Below are positions 1 to 9,681 of a DNA stretch of 64,000 bases, one piece after another (the first letter of the stretch is position 1; each line of letters starts with the position of its first letter). Under the pieces are notes generated by a model. The model saw nothing but the letters and a program-made list of their open reading frames with translations. It searched no databases and was not told where the DNA came from. The stretch comes from Arthrobacter sp. (GTDB taxonomy: Bacteria > Actinomycetota > Actinomycetes > Actinomycetales > Micrococcaceae). The position numbers and the translations under genes are program-made. The stretch covers positions 62,001 to 126,000 of the forward strand of contig JAPLAM010000060.1 in the NCBI GenBank assembly GCA_026393275.1. The letters run 5' to 3'.

Positions 1-572
1 GCCGGAGCAAGATCGAAAACAAGATCGCGCTGCGGACCGTGCAGAACGCCGACATCGTGTTCACCGACGTTCAGGTGGCCGAATCGGACCGCTTCGCCGG
101 GATCAACAGTTTCGAGGACACCAACGAGCTGCTGCGCGGCTCGCGGATCATGGTCGCCTGGCAGGGCGTGGGGCAGCAGCTGGCCGCGTTCGACGTCGCC
201 CGGAAGTACGCCGTCGAACGCCATCAGTTCGGCCGGCCGCTGGCCAAGTTCCAGCTGGTCCAGCAGCAGCTGGTGACGATGCTCGGCAACGCGGTGGCGA
301 GCATGGGCATGATGGTCCGGATTGCCCAGCTGCAGGACCAGGGCGCCGCGGACATGCCCCAGGTGGCGCTCGCGAAGTCCTATGTGAGCGCCCGGATGCG
401 CGAAACCGTGGCGATGGGCCGATCCCTGCTGGGCGGCAACGGGATCGTCACGGATTACCGGATGGCCAAGATCTTCGCCGACGCCGAGGCGATCTACACC
501 TACGAGGGCTCCTACGAGATCAACACCCTGATTGTGGGCCGCGCCGTGACCGGCGTGTCCGCGATCGTCTAG
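1..572 (+). CDS. acyl-CoA dehydrogenase, C-terminal part (5' truncated by window edge)
   Basis: ORF open from window start; GRPLAKFQLVQQQLVTMLGNAVAS and LLGGNGIVTDYRMAKIFADAEAIYTYEGSYEINTLIVGRAVTG are typical of the acyl-CoA/glutaryl-CoA dehydrogenase C-terminal domain. Confidence 0.9.
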   Translation, partial: RSKIENKIALRTVQNADIVFTDVQVAESDRFAGINSFEDTNELLRGSRIMVAWQGVGQQLAAFDVARKYAVERHQFGRPLAKFQLVQQQLVTMLGNAVASMGMMVRIAQLQDQGAADMPQVALAKSYVSARMRETVAMGRSLLGGNGIVTDYRMAKIFADAEAIYTYEGSYEINTLIVGRAVTGVSAIV

Positions 573-1420
573 CCCTCGGACGCGGACTCGGACCCTGGCA
601 GGGGGTTGGGCTGCTTCTCGCCGGCCTCGATCCGGTAGTCCAGGCTGTTGTTCTTCACCGGCATAGGGCAGGTGCCGTACGGGGTGAAGGCACTCGGGTA
701 GTTGATGGCCCGGTTGAAGTCCAGGACCACCGTGTTGTCCGGCCGCGGCCGGGCGGTGGAGACCTTGCGCCACTCGTCGGTGCTCTCGCCGTTGGTCTCG
801 TCGTGGAACGTGACCGTCAGGGCGCCGAGCTTCTCCTCCTCGGCCTGCAGGCGGCATTCATGTTCCTGGCCGGGCAGCCGGAAGACCAGCTCGCCGACGG
901 AGCGGTGCACCCCGTCCACCAGCGCGTTGGCGGTGCCGATGGGGACGTCCACGGGCTCGGGGTAGGGCGTGAAGCGCGCCTCGAGGACGAGGTCCGGCCG
1001 GTACCCGAAGGTGGGCACGCCGTCGAACCCGGTGAACACGGGCGAGGCCGAGTCCCGGGTGCGGAGCGCGTACTTGTCGGCCCGCATCGCGAGTTCGACG
1101 ACGACCTGCCGGCCGTCGTCGCCGCCGAACTGGACCCACATCAGGGACTCCTCGTTGGCCAGGACCGCGCTGACGGTGCCGTCCACGGGGTCGCCGGTCT
1201 CCACGAACGTCAGCCCGTCCGCCGCGGCGGCGGTGAGGAACGCCGTCGTGCCGTCCGTGGACCACAAACCGGGGACGAGCTCGACCGGGGCCGGGCGCTC
1301 CGCCAGCCACTGGAACGACGTCAGCGTCAGCCAGCCGTGCTGGCTGGCGAGGGCCTCGTTGCGGTTCTTCCGGAAGCGCTGCCAGCGGGCGAGCTGGGGG
1401 TCGGGCTGCTGCGTGCTCAT
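569..1420 (-). CDS. DUF1684 domain-containing protein
   Basis: MSTQQPDPQLARWQRFRKNRNEALASQHGWLTLTSFQWL... PTFGYRPDLVLEARFTPYPEPVDVPIGTANAL; DVVLDFNRAINYPSAFTPYGTCPMP motif; internal ATG at 1420 preferred. Confidence 0.85.
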   Translation of the reverse strand: MSTQQPDPQLARWQRFRKNRNEALASQHGWLTLTSFQWLAERPAPVELVPGLWSTDGTTAFLTAAAADGLTFVETGDPVDGTVSAVLANEESLMWVQFGGDDGRQVVVELAMRADKYALRTRDSASPVFTGFDGVPTFGYRPDLVLEARFTPYPEPVDVPIGTANALVDGVHRSVGELVFRLPGQEHECRLQAEEEKLGALTVTFHDETNGESTDEWRKVSTARPRPDNTVVLDFNRAINYPSAFTPYGTCPMPVKNNSLDYRIEAGEKQPNPLPGSESASEG

Positions 1421-1535
1421 GGGGTCCTCTCGGGCGGTCAGTTGGTGCCCAAGATACAACCGAAGACCCGTGCGGTGAATTCCTCCCCAAGTAACTCGCA
1501 ATTGTTGGCGCATTGCGCCCTCAAAATGCCAACAG

Positions 1536-2171
1536 CTACTTGGGGGCGGGCGACGGTGCGAGGGCGGCTGCCACGAGCTGCGCCGCTGTGGCGCGGGCGG
1601 CGGCGGCGGCAGCGGGATCGGCGTCGAGCACCCCGCTGGCCAGGCCGCCGTCGAGGACGAGGGTCAGGCTGCGGGCCAGCCGGTCCGGATCCTGAACGCC
1701 GGCCTTGTCCGCCAAGTCCCGGATCCAGGCAAGGATGTGCTGTTTGTGGGCGACCGTCCGCTCGTGCACCCGGGTGCCGGAGGCCGACTCGGCGGCGGCG
1801 TTGATGAAGGCGCAGCCGCGGTAGCCGTCGCGGCGGCAGGCGGTGGAGAGGGCATCGAAGAGCCCGACCAGTTGATCCGAGGGGTCCGGTCCCGCGGCTT
1901 CGGCGGCGGCGTGCAACTGCCCGGTCCAGACCCCGTCCACCCGCTCGAGATAGGCCAGGATCAGGTCGTCTTTGGCCGGGAAATACTTGTAGAACGTGGC
2001 CTTCGCGACCCCGGACTCGGCGATGATGGTGTCGATTCCCGCCGCCCGGAGGCCCTGGGCGTAGAAGAGCCGGAAGGCCGTGTCCAGGATTCTGTCCTTC
2101 GCCTGTCCTGCCGGCGTCCGGACGGTGCGCAGCTCTGCGGCGTTAGGTGCGGTGGCTGCTGGCGGCGTCAT
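1536..2171 (-). CDS. TetR/AcrR family transcriptional regulator
   Basis: N-terminal HTH: KDRILDTAFRLFYAQGLRAAGIDTIIAESGVAKATFYKYFPAKDDLILAYL. Confidence 0.92.
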   Translation of the reverse strand: MTPPAATAPNAAELRTVRTPAGQAKDRILDTAFRLFYAQGLRAAGIDTIIAESGVAKATFYKYFPAKDDLILAYLERVDGVWTGQLHAAAEAAGPDPSDQLVGLFDALSTACRRDGYRGCAFINAAAESASGTRVHERTVAHKQHILAWIRDLADKAGVQDPDRLARSLTLVLDGGLASGVLDADPAAAAAARATAAQLVAAALAPSPAPK

Positions 2172-2184
2172 GCCTTCATGGTAC

Positions 2185-2198
2185 ACAGACCGGTCTGT
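2185..2198. promoter_or_regulatory. perfect 14-bp palindrome acagaccggtctgt, likely TetR operator
   Basis: acagacc/ggtctgt just upstream of the ATG at 2171 of the TetR gene. Confidence 0.55.
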
Positions 2199-2216
2199 CC
2201 GCGCCCCAGCCGGGGA

Positions 2217-3227
2217 TCACCGGCGCTCGCTGTCGAGCGCAGCCATCTGCCCGGCGTCGTACCGGGTGCCGGCGACGGCGTCCGCGGGCACGGCGGCCTC
2301 GATGTCCGCCAGGTCCTGCGGGGACAACGCCACCGACGCGGCGCCGAGGGATTCGGTGAGACGGTCGCGACGGCGCGCGCCCACAAGAGGGACGATGTCC
2401 TCGCCGCGGGACAGGACCCACGCGATGGCGAGCTGGGCGACGGTGGCGCCGGTGCGGTCCGCGATCATGCGGAGACGCTCCACGAGTTCGAGGTTGCGGT
2501 GCAGATTTTCGCCCCGGAAGCGCGGCAGGTGGGAGCGGAAGTCCCGCCGGTCGCCGTCGGCAGTCCAGTGGCCGGAGAGCAGGCCGCGGGAGAGGACGCC
2601 ATAGGCGGTGATCCCGACGCCCAGTTCGCGGGCCGTGGGCAGGATGTCCTGCTCGATGCCGCGCGAGACCAGCGAGTACTCGATCTGCAGGTCTGAGACG
2701 GGGTGGACGGCGTGGGCGCGACGCAAGGTTTCCGTGCCGACCTCGGACAGGCCGATGTGCCGGATGTACCCCTGTTTCACCAGCTTCGCGAGGGCGCCCA
2801 TGGTGTCTTCCAGCGGCACCTTGGGATCCAGCCGGGCGGGGCGGTAAATGTCGACGTAGTCCGTTCCGAGCCGGCGAAGCGTGTAGGCCAGGAAGTTTTT
2901 GATGGCGGCGGGGCTGTTGTCCACGCCGTTCCAGCCGCCGGCCGGGTCGCGCAGCACGCCGAATTTCACGCTGATCAGGGCGTTTTCGCGGCGGCGCCCG
3001 CGCAGCGCGTCGCGGAGCAGGAGCTCGTTGTGGCCCATGCCGTAGAAGTCGCCGGTGTCCAGCAGGGTGATGCCGGCGTCCAGTGCGGCTTGGATGGTGG
3101 CGAGGCTTTCGGCGTCATCCGCCGGGCCGTAGAGATCCGACATGCCCATCAGGCCAAGTCCGATGGGTGCAGTCGTCGGGCCGTTGAAGCCCAGGATACG
3201 GCTTTGGCTGAGCGGGGGATTGGTCAT
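2217..3227 (-). CDS. aldo/keto reductase
   Basis: GLGLMGMSDLYGPADDAESLATIQAALDAGITLLDTGDFYGMGHNELLLRDALRGRR; GVDNSPAAIKNFLAYTLRRLGTDYVDIYRPARLDPKVPLEDTMGALAKLVKQGYIRHIGLSEV. Confidence 0.93.
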   Translation of the reverse strand: MTNPPLSQSRILGFNGPTTAPIGLGLMGMSDLYGPADDAESLATIQAALDAGITLLDTGDFYGMGHNELLLRDALRGRRRENALISVKFGVLRDPAGGWNGVDNSPAAIKNFLAYTLRRLGTDYVDIYRPARLDPKVPLEDTMGALAKLVKQGYIRHIGLSEVGTETLRRAHAVHPVSDLQIEYSLVSRGIEQDILPTARELGVGITAYGVLSRGLLSGHWTADGDRRDFRSHLPRFRGENLHRNLELVERLRMIADRTGATVAQLAIAWVLSRGEDIVPLVGARRRDRLTESLGAASVALSPQDLADIEAAVPADAVAGTRYDAGQMAALDSERR

Positions 3228-3306
3228 GAGACGACGCTACGACCGACGACTGACAAATTTCAACGTCTGTCAGTTGCGCCCTGTCTGTCGGCTTGATGCT
3301 TGCCGT

Positions 3307-3359
3307 AGACAGTTCTGTCTGGTAGCGTCTCGCCAACGGGTAGACGAACTTGTCTACCC
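3307..3359. promoter_or_regulatory. operator-like inverted repeats agacagTTctgtct (3307-3320) and gggtagac-N6-gtctaccc (3338-3359) in divergent promoter region
   Basis: Inverted repeats read directly; same GTAGAC/GTCTAC half-site recurs at 4524-4540. Confidence 0.5.
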
Positions 3360-3394
3360 CTGGACTCCTGAACCCATTCCCGAAAGAAGTTTCC

Positions 3395-4075
3395 GTGAAA
3401 ATTGCAGTATTCGGCACCGGCATGGTCGGCCCCGCCCTCGCTGGCGCCTTCGCGGCGCTCGGCCACGACGTCGTCATCGGGACCCGCGATCCGCAGGCCA
3501 CGCTGGCCCGGACCGGGGCCGGCCCGATGGGTGGCGTCCCGTTTGCCCAGTGGCACGCGGAACACGGCGAAATCGTGGTGACGACGCTCGCCGAGGCCGC
3601 CGCGGGCAGCGACATTATTGTCAACGCAACCAACGGCACCGGGTCCCTGACCGCGCTCACGGCGGCCGGCGCCGCCAACCTCGCCGGCAAGGTCGTCGTG
3701 GACATCGCGAACCCGCTCGATTTCTCCCAGGGCTTCCCGCCGTCGTTGAACCCGGTGAACACGGACAGCCTCGGCGAGCAGATCCAGCGGGCCTTCCCGG
3801 ACGCGCGGGTGGTCAAGACCCTCAACACGATGAACGCCAGTGTCATGGTGAACCCGGCAAGCGTGGCGGGCGGCGACCACTCGGTGTTCGTCTCGGGCAA
3901 TGACGCGGATGCCAAGACGGTGGTGGCCGGTCTGCTGGCGGACCTGGGCCACCGCGACGTCATCGACCTGGGCGACATCACCGCGGCCCGCGGCACCGAG
4001 ATGCTCCTGCCCGTCTGGCTACGGCTCATGGGCACCTTCGGCAATGCGGACTTCAACTTCAAGATCGCCCGCTAG
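3395..4075 (+). CDS. NAD(P)-binding F420-dependent-oxidoreductase-like reductase
   Basis: GTG start at 3395 with gaaagaag upstream; VKIAVFGTGMVGPALAGAFAALGHDVVIGTRDPQ Rossmann start; VVKTLNTMNASVMVNPASVAGGDHSVFVSGNDADAK. Confidence 0.88.
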   Translation: MKIAVFGTGMVGPALAGAFAALGHDVVIGTRDPQATLARTGAGPMGGVPFAQWHAEHGEIVVTTLAEAAAGSDIIVNATNGTGSLTALTAAGAANLAGKVVVDIANPLDFSQGFPPSLNPVNTDSLGEQIQRAFPDARVVKTLNTMNASVMVNPASVAGGDHSVFVSGNDADAKTVVAGLLADLGHRDVIDLGDITAARGTEMLLPVWLRLMGTFGNADFNFKIAR

Positions 4076-4131
4076 GTGCTCCGGCGTTCCTGCTGCTGGC
4101 AAGTTCAACAGGCGGGTCGACTTCGGGCGGC

Positions 4132-4389
4132 TTAGACAACCCCCGGGTAGCTGGAGAGGATGTAGTCGGCGGCCGCGGGACCCTTCATGCGGAGCGGCGT
4201 GCGCCCGGGACGGATCCTTTTCTGCCTCATGGCGGCCCAGAAGTCGTCTTCGGACCGGGGTGCCGTCTGGGACAGGAAACACCAGCTCGTGTAGATGCCA
4301 TAAAGGCAATCCCGTTCGAGGACGGCGCCAGGTGCGGCGTCATGGGCGGTGGCTTCCTGAAGGAACTGATCGTACTGCGAATTTGCCAT
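4132..4389 (-). CDS. small conserved-looking hypothetical protein (85 aa)
   Basis: MANSQYDQFLQEATAHDAAPGAVLERDCLYGIYTSWCFLSQ...; plausible coding composition, not overlapped by a better ORF. Confidence 0.55.
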   Translation of the reverse strand: MANSQYDQFLQEATAHDAAPGAVLERDCLYGIYTSWCFLSQTAPRSEDDFWAAMRQKRIRPGRTPLRMKGPAAADYILSSYPGVV

Positions 4390-4523
4390 GACTGGGTCGT
4401 TTCCGCTGGGTGCATTTTGTGCCGCCGAGGGCTACAGCAGCTGATGCTTGGACGCCATGCACGGGGCGTTAGCAGGGTCCCGGAGGCGGCGATTTCGCCG
4501 ATCCGAGGATGGTGATGAAGATC

Positions 4524-4540
4524 TGTCTACGACGTAGACA
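4524..4540. promoter_or_regulatory. 17-bp palindrome tgtctacgacgtagaca upstream of TetR gene
   Basis: TGTCTACG-A-CGTAGACA, about 90 bp upstream of the start at 4629. Confidence 0.6.
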
Positions 4541-4628
4541 ATACGCGTAGACTACGTCATAAGCAAGCGTACTAATTGGCCGTCCGCCGGATGGTCTGGA
4601 CGTTCGCCGGCTACCCGATCGGAGTCCC

Positions 4629-5327
4629 ATGCCCCCCGTAGAACCGCCGGAGCCGCCCCCAGCGACCGCCTCAAAGCCGCGGCTCAGCCGCGAGGTGGTG
4701 CTGTCTGCCGCCCTGGCGCTGGTCGACGCGGAAGGGCTCGACGCGCTCACCATGCGGCGGCTCGGGCAAGAGCTCGGCCGGGACCCGATGGGTTTGTACC
4801 GCTATACGGCAAACCGGGCGGCGGTACTGGACGGAGTCTCGGAACTGGTCCTGAACGAACTGGCCATCTTTCCCGAAGATCCGGACTGGCAGGCTCAGCT
4901 GCGGCGCATCGCCCATGATCTGCGCGAGCTGGCGCTCCGGCACCCCAACGTTGTGCCTCTGCTGGTAACCCGCCCGCTCTCGACGCCCCTGGGCCTCCGA
5001 CCCTTGGGGACACTGCGGCCCTTGGAACAGATTCTGGCCCTGCTGATCGACGCCGGGTTCGCCCCGGCCGACGCACTCCATGTTTACCGCGCCTATTACG
5101 GCTACCTCTACGGGCATATCCTCAACGAATTGCAGGAGTTCATCGTCGATCCGGAGGAAAATGAAGCCCTGCTCCGGCTGGGCCTGCACCGGCTCCCGGC
5201 CAAGGACTTTCCGCGCCTCCGGGCTCTCGCCCCCGTTCTCGCCGACTACGACGGTAGGGGCGAACTGGATGAAGGCATCACCATCCTGCTCAGCGGACTC
5301 GCCGAGCGCCTGTCCCCGCGGGCGTAA
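4629..5327 (+). CDS. TetR family regulator with TetR_C-like ligand domain
   Basis: LSREVVLSAALALVDAEGLDALTMRRLGQELGRDPMGLYRYTANRAAVLDGVSELVLNEL. Confidence 0.9.
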   Translation: MPPVEPPEPPPATASKPRLSREVVLSAALALVDAEGLDALTMRRLGQELGRDPMGLYRYTANRAAVLDGVSELVLNELAIFPEDPDWQAQLRRIAHDLRELALRHPNVVPLLVTRPLSTPLGLRPLGTLRPLEQILALLIDAGFAPADALHVYRAYYGYLYGHILNELQEFIVDPEENEALLRLGLHRLPAKDFPRLRALAPVLADYDGRGELDEGITILLSGLAERLSPRA

Positions 5328-5355
5328 CGCTCCAGCTCACCGGAAGGCACGCATC

Positions 5356-5586
5356 ATGTTTCTCCTCTTTGGCTTCAAGACCCTCCTGAACGCTAGGCCC
5401 GGACGGCTGGCCACCTGCCAGTACTGCGGGCAGTTCGTCCACCACCAACTCCAGGAGCGCGCCACGAAGTTCACGGTTTTCTTCATCCCGGTCCTTACCA
5501 CGGCCCGGAGCTACCGGATCACCTGCTCGAACTGCGGCCGGACTTCGGCGATCAAGGCGCCGCAGAAAAACGCCCTGGCCCGGTAG
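5356..5586 (+). CDS. small zinc-ribbon family protein
   Basis: MFLLFGFKTLLNARPGRLATCQYCGQFVHHQLQERATKFTVFFIPVLTTARSYRITCSNCGRTSAI: two CxxC motifs. Confidence 0.8.
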   Translation: MFLLFGFKTLLNARPGRLATCQYCGQFVHHQLQERATKFTVFFIPVLTTARSYRITCSNCGRTSAIKAPQKNALAR

Positions 5587-5736
5587 CCGCGGTATCTGTC
5601 CAATGGCCGGACACTCTCCCGGCCCGGTTCCCGCCCGCGCGGGAGACGGGTAACATCCGAGGGGTACAAGTAACCGGGCTCACAGTATCCAGCGCAGTGT
5701 ACGAGCCAAGTCGAAACCCTTGAAAGTTTGTTTTCC

Positions 5737-8556
5737 ATGGCTGACACTGCATTGTCTTCCGGCGCGGATCTCGCCTCCGAACTGCGTGCCGACGTCCGCC
5801 GGGTGTCCACCCTCCTCGGCGAATCCCTGGTCCGGCAGCACGGCCCGGAGCTGCTGGCCCTCGTGGAGCAGGTGCGCCTGCTGACCAAGGAATCGAAGGA
5901 GGCCGCCCGGGGCGGCGCCGACGCCACCGGGCCGTGGAGCTCGTACGACGTCGTCGCCCAGGTCCGTGAACTGCTCGGCTCGCTGCCGCTGGAGCAGGCG
6001 ACCGACCTGGTCCGGGCGTTTGCGTTCTATTTCCACCTGGCCAACGCCGCCGAGCAGGTCCACCGGGTCCGCGGGCTGCGGAACCGGCAGGAAAAGGACG
6101 GTTGGCTGGCCAGGGCCGTCGAGGAGATCGCCGAGCAGGCAGGCCCCGCCGTGCTCCAGGAGGTGGTGGACGAGCTCGACGTCCGGCCGGTCTTCACCGC
6201 GCACCCCACCGAAGCTTCCCGCCGCTCGGTCCTGGACAAGATCCGCAGGCTCTCCGACGTGCTGGCCGAATCCACCACGGAGGGCACCTCGGCCCGCCGC
6301 CGGCAGGACCGCCAACTGGCCGAGGTGATCGACCAGATGTGGCAAACGGACGAGCTCCGCCAGGTCCGGCCCACCCCCGTGGACGAGGCCCGGAATGCGA
6401 TCTACTACCTCACCGGCATCCTCAGTGACGCCATGCCGGAGATGCTCTCGGACCTGTCCGATCTCCTCGGCGAGCACGGCGTCACCCTCCCGGTCGCGAA
6501 GGCACCGATCCGCTTTGGCTCCTGGATCGGCGGTGACCGGGACGGCAACCCCAACGTCACGGCCGCCGTCACCCGGGAAATCCTGCAGATCCAGAACCAG
6601 CACGCCGTCCGGATCAGCATCGGCCTGATCGACGGGCTGATTTCCATCCTCTCCAATTCGACGGCGCTGGCGGCGGCGGACCAGGCCCTGCTGGACTCGA
6701 TCGACGTCGACCTGCAAAACCTGCCCGGGCTGGACCGCCGGGTCCTCGAACTGAACGCGCAGGAGCCCTACCGGCTCAAGCTCACTTGCATCAAGGCCAA
6801 GCTGCTCAATACCGGCCGCCGGGTCGCCGCCGGTTCCGCCCACGAACCGGGCCGCGACTATGCCGCCACCGCGGAGCTGCTCGCCGAGCTGGGCCTGCTG
6901 GAGGCGTCGCTGCGGCGGCACGAGGCCGGGCTCGCCGCCGACGGCGCCCTGGCCCGGGCGCGGCGGGCAATCGCCTCCTTCGGGCTGCACCTGGCGACGC
7001 TGGACATCCGCGAACACGCCGACCGCCACCACGACGCCGTCGGCCAGCTGATGGACCGCCTCGGCGGCCCGGGCGTGCGGTACGCAGAACTGAGCCGCGC
7101 CGAGCGGCTTGAGGTGCTGGGCTCGGAGCTCGCGTCGCGCCGCCCGCTTTCCGGCCACCCGATCAAGCTCGACGGCGTCGCGGACGGCACCTACGACGTC
7201 TTCCGCGAGATCCGCCGGGCCCTGCGCAGCTACGGCCCGGACGTGATCGAGACGTACATCGTTTCCATGACCCGCGGCGCGGACGACGTGCTGGCCGCCG
7301 CCGTGTTGGCCCGCGAGGCCGGGCTGTTGAGCCTCTTCGGTGCGGCGCCCTATGCCAGGATCGGATTCGCCCCGCTGTTGGAGACCGTGGAGGAGCTCCG
7401 CGCCTCGGCCCAGATCGTGGACGCGCTGCTCTCGGATTCGTCCTACCGGGAGCTGGTGCGGCTGCGCGGCGACGTGCAGGAAATCATGCTCGGCTATTCC
7501 GACTCCAACAAGGAATCCGGGGTGATGACGAGCCAGTGGGAGATCTATAAGACCCAGCGCAAGCTGCGCGACGTCGCCGCCCGGCACGGTGTCAGGCTGC
7601 GGCTCTTCCACGGCCGCGGGGGCTCCGTGGGGCGCGGCGGCGGGCCGACGTACGACGCGATCATGGCCCAGCCCAACGGCGTGCTCGAAGGCGAGATCAA
7701 GTTCACCGAGCAGGGCGAGGTCATCTCGGACAAGTACTCGCTGCCCGAGCTGGCCCGCGAGAACCTTGAACTCTCGCTCGCGGCGGTGCTGCAGGGCTCG
7801 GCGCTGCACCGCACCCCGCGCACGTCCGAGGATCAGCGGGTGCGCTACGACCACGTCATGGAAACGCTTTCCGACGCGGCGTTCGCCCGGTACCGGACCC
7901 TGATCGAGGACCCGGACCTGCCCGCCTACTTCATGGCGTCCACCCCGGTGGAGCAGCTGGCGTCGCTGAATATCGGCTCCCGGCCGTCGAAGCGCCCGGA
8001 CTCCGGGGCGGGCCTGGAGGGGTTGCGGGCCATTCCGTGGGTGTTCGGCTGGACCCAGTCGCGGCAGATCGTTCCGGGCTGGTTCGGCGTCGGCTCCGGA
8101 CTCAAGGCCGCCCGCGAGGCCGGGCACGCCGCCCAGCTCAAGGAAATGATGGCGGGCTGGCACTTCTTCCGTTCTGTGCTCTCCAACGTCGAAATGACAC
8201 TGGCCAAGACGGACATGGACATCGCCGGCTACTACGTCTCCACCCTGGTCCCGGCCGAGCTGCACCACCTGTTCCACACCATCCGGGCCGAGTTCGCCCT
8301 GACGGTGGACGAGGTCCAGAACCTCACGGGCGAGGACCTGCTGCTCGACGCGCAGCCCACGCTCAAGCGCTCGCTGGAGATCCGCGACCAGTATCTGGAC
8401 CCGATCAGCTACCTGCAGGTGGAGCTGCTGCGCCGCGTCCGCGCCGAGGCCGCCGCCGGGAAGGGCATGCCCAACGCCGAGATCGACGAACGCCTCCAGC
8501 GCGCCATGCTGATCACCGTCAACGGCGTCGCCGCCGGGCTGCGGAACACGGGCTAA
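5737..8556 (+). CDS. ppc: phosphoenolpyruvate carboxylase
   Basis: [95 protein letters not shown]-terminal RNTG. Confidence 0.98.
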   Translation: MADTALSSGADLASELRADVRRVSTLLGESLVRQHGPELLALVEQVRLLTKESKEAARGGADATGPWSSYDVVAQVRELLGSLPLEQATDLVRAFAFYFHLANAAEQVHRVRGLRNRQEKDGWLARAVEEIAEQAGPAVLQEVVDELDVRPVFTAHPTEASRRSVLDKIRRLSDVLAESTTEGTSARRRQDRQLAEVIDQMWQTDELRQVRPTPVDEARNAIYYLTGILSDAMPEMLSDLSDLLGEHGVTLPVAKAPIRFGSWIGGDRDGNPNVTAAVTREILQIQNQHAVRISIGLIDGLISILSNSTALAAADQALLDSIDVDLQNLPGLDRRVLELNAQEPYRLKLTCIKAKLLNTGRRVAAGSAHEPGRDYAATAELLAELGLLEASLRRHEAGLAADGALARARRAIASFGLHLATLDIREHADRHHDAVGQLMDRLGGPGVRYAELSRAERLEVLGSELASRRPLSGHPIKLDGVADGTYDVFREIRRALRSYGPDVIETYIVSMTRGADDVLAAAVLAREAGLLSLFGAAPYARIGFAPLLETVEELRASAQIVDALLSDSSYRELVRLRGDVQEIMLGYSDSNKESGVMTSQWEIYKTQRKLRDVAARHGVRLRLFHGRGGSVGRGGGPTYDAIMAQPNGVLEGEIKFTEQGEVISDKYSLPELARENLELSLAAVLQGSALHRTPRTSEDQRVRYDHVMETLSDAAFARYRTLIEDPDLPAYFMASTPVEQLASLNIGSRPSKRPDSGAGLEGLRAIPWVFGWTQSRQIVPGWFGVGSGLKAAREAGHAAQLKEMMAGWHFFRSVLSNVEMTLAKTDMDIAGYYVSTLVPAELHHLFHTIRAEFALTVDEVQNLTGEDLLLDAQPTLKRSLEIRDQYLDPISYLQVELLRRVRAEAAAGKGMPNAEIDERLQRAMLITVNGVAAGLRNTG

Positions 8557-8653
8557 CCCGACGCTCCCGCACATGTAGCAGAAGGGGCTGCATGAATCCG
8601 GCAAGACCCGCGGGACGATCGGAGGGGCGGAGGCCGCGGCTAGGCTTGAGTCC

Positions 8654-8959
8654 ATGCCGTCGTTCCAGACCAGACTCAAGATCACCGGGCTCAAGCCGGG
8701 CAACCCGCCGGAAGCCGTAATGGCCGCCGCCGTCGAGGCCCTCGAGACGCGGCACCATGTGGAGTCCAACCAGCTGGAGCTCGCCGGTGGCGTGCCGCAG
8801 CTGAACCTGCGCTTCCTGGTGGACGCCACCGCCTACTCCGCCGAGAACAGCCAGGCGCTGACGTCCGCCGCCATGATGCGCGACGCCGTCGAACGCGTCG
8901 CCGTGACCGGGAACCTGACCGTGCTGCGCCGCAACCGGGGCCGCTGGGCGCCGATCTAG
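8654..8959 (+). CDS. hypothetical protein
   Basis: 101-aa ORF MPSFQTRLKITGLKPGNPPEAVMAAAVEALETRHHVESNQLELAGGVPQLNLRFLV between convergent neighbours. Confidence 0.65.
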   Translation: MPSFQTRLKITGLKPGNPPEAVMAAAVEALETRHHVESNQLELAGGVPQLNLRFLVDATAYSAENSQALTSAAMMRDAVERVAVTGNLTVLRRNRGRWAPI

Positions 8960-9585
8960 AAGTCCAGTTCCGCGTCCGGGTCCTCCACGGGGGAGGGGCT
9001 GCCGCGGCGGCGGGTGACGATCACGCCGACGACGGCGCCGATCGCCAGGCCGGCGGCGACGCCGATCAGGGAGCTCGCCCAGAACGGCAGCCGGGTGGTC
9101 GATCCCGTGACATACCCCAGGCCCACGGACCAGACCGCCCAGAGTGCGCCGCCCAGGGCCGCGCAGAAGCTGAAGCCGCGGGTGGACACGTTGGCGATCC
9201 CGGCCGCGGCCGTGGCCGCCAGCCGGCCGCCCGGGATGAAGCGGATCCCGATGATGGCACCGTAGGTGGACGAGCGGCCCGCTTTGGCGATCGCCCGGTG
9301 CACGCCGCTGTGGAACTGCCGCCCCCAGCTCCACCGGTCCAGCACGTGGCTGAGGCGTCGCTTGAAGAGCTGGAAGACCATGAGATCGCCGAGCCAAGAG
9401 GCCACGGCGGCGATGAGGACCACCAGGAACACGTTGACGCGGCCCTCGGCCGACAGGGCGCCGGCGGTGATGACCAGCATTTCGGAGGGTACCGGCGGGA
9501 AAATGGCGTCGGCGAAGACCGCGGGGCCGATCCAGAAGTAGATCGCGGATCCCCAGGCGTCCACATTGGCCAGGTCCATGGGCAC
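8956..9585 (-). CDS. DedA/VTT-domain membrane protein
   Basis: FADAIFPPVPSEMLVITAGALSAEGRVNVFLVVLIAAVASWLGDLMVFQLFKRR. Confidence 0.88.
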   Translation of the reverse strand: MPMDLANVDAWGSAIYFWIGPAVFADAIFPPVPSEMLVITAGALSAEGRVNVFLVVLIAAVASWLGDLMVFQLFKRRLSHVLDRWSWGRQFHSGVHRAIAKAGRSSTYGAIIGIRFIPGGRLAATAAAGIANVSTRGFSFCAALGGALWAVWSVGLGYVTGSTTRLPFWASSLIGVAAGLAIGAVVGVIVTRRRGSPSPVEDPDAELDF

Positions 9586-9681
9586 AAGTTACCCCATAAG
9601 GGGCAGCCCGGCTGGGCACCGCGGACGACGGCGGGACGCGCCGGGTCGCGCCGGGGCGCCCCCGCGACTACCGGCGCCGGC

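Noticed and set aside
803-1804. 333-aa plus-strand ORF
   Set aside because: Antisense to DUF1684 and TetR genes; no recognisable domain.
5680-8829. 1049-aa minus-strand ORF opposite ppc
   Set aside because: Antisense shadow ORF of a high-GC gene; translation is low-complexity and matches no fold, while the plus strand is unmistakably PEP carboxylase.
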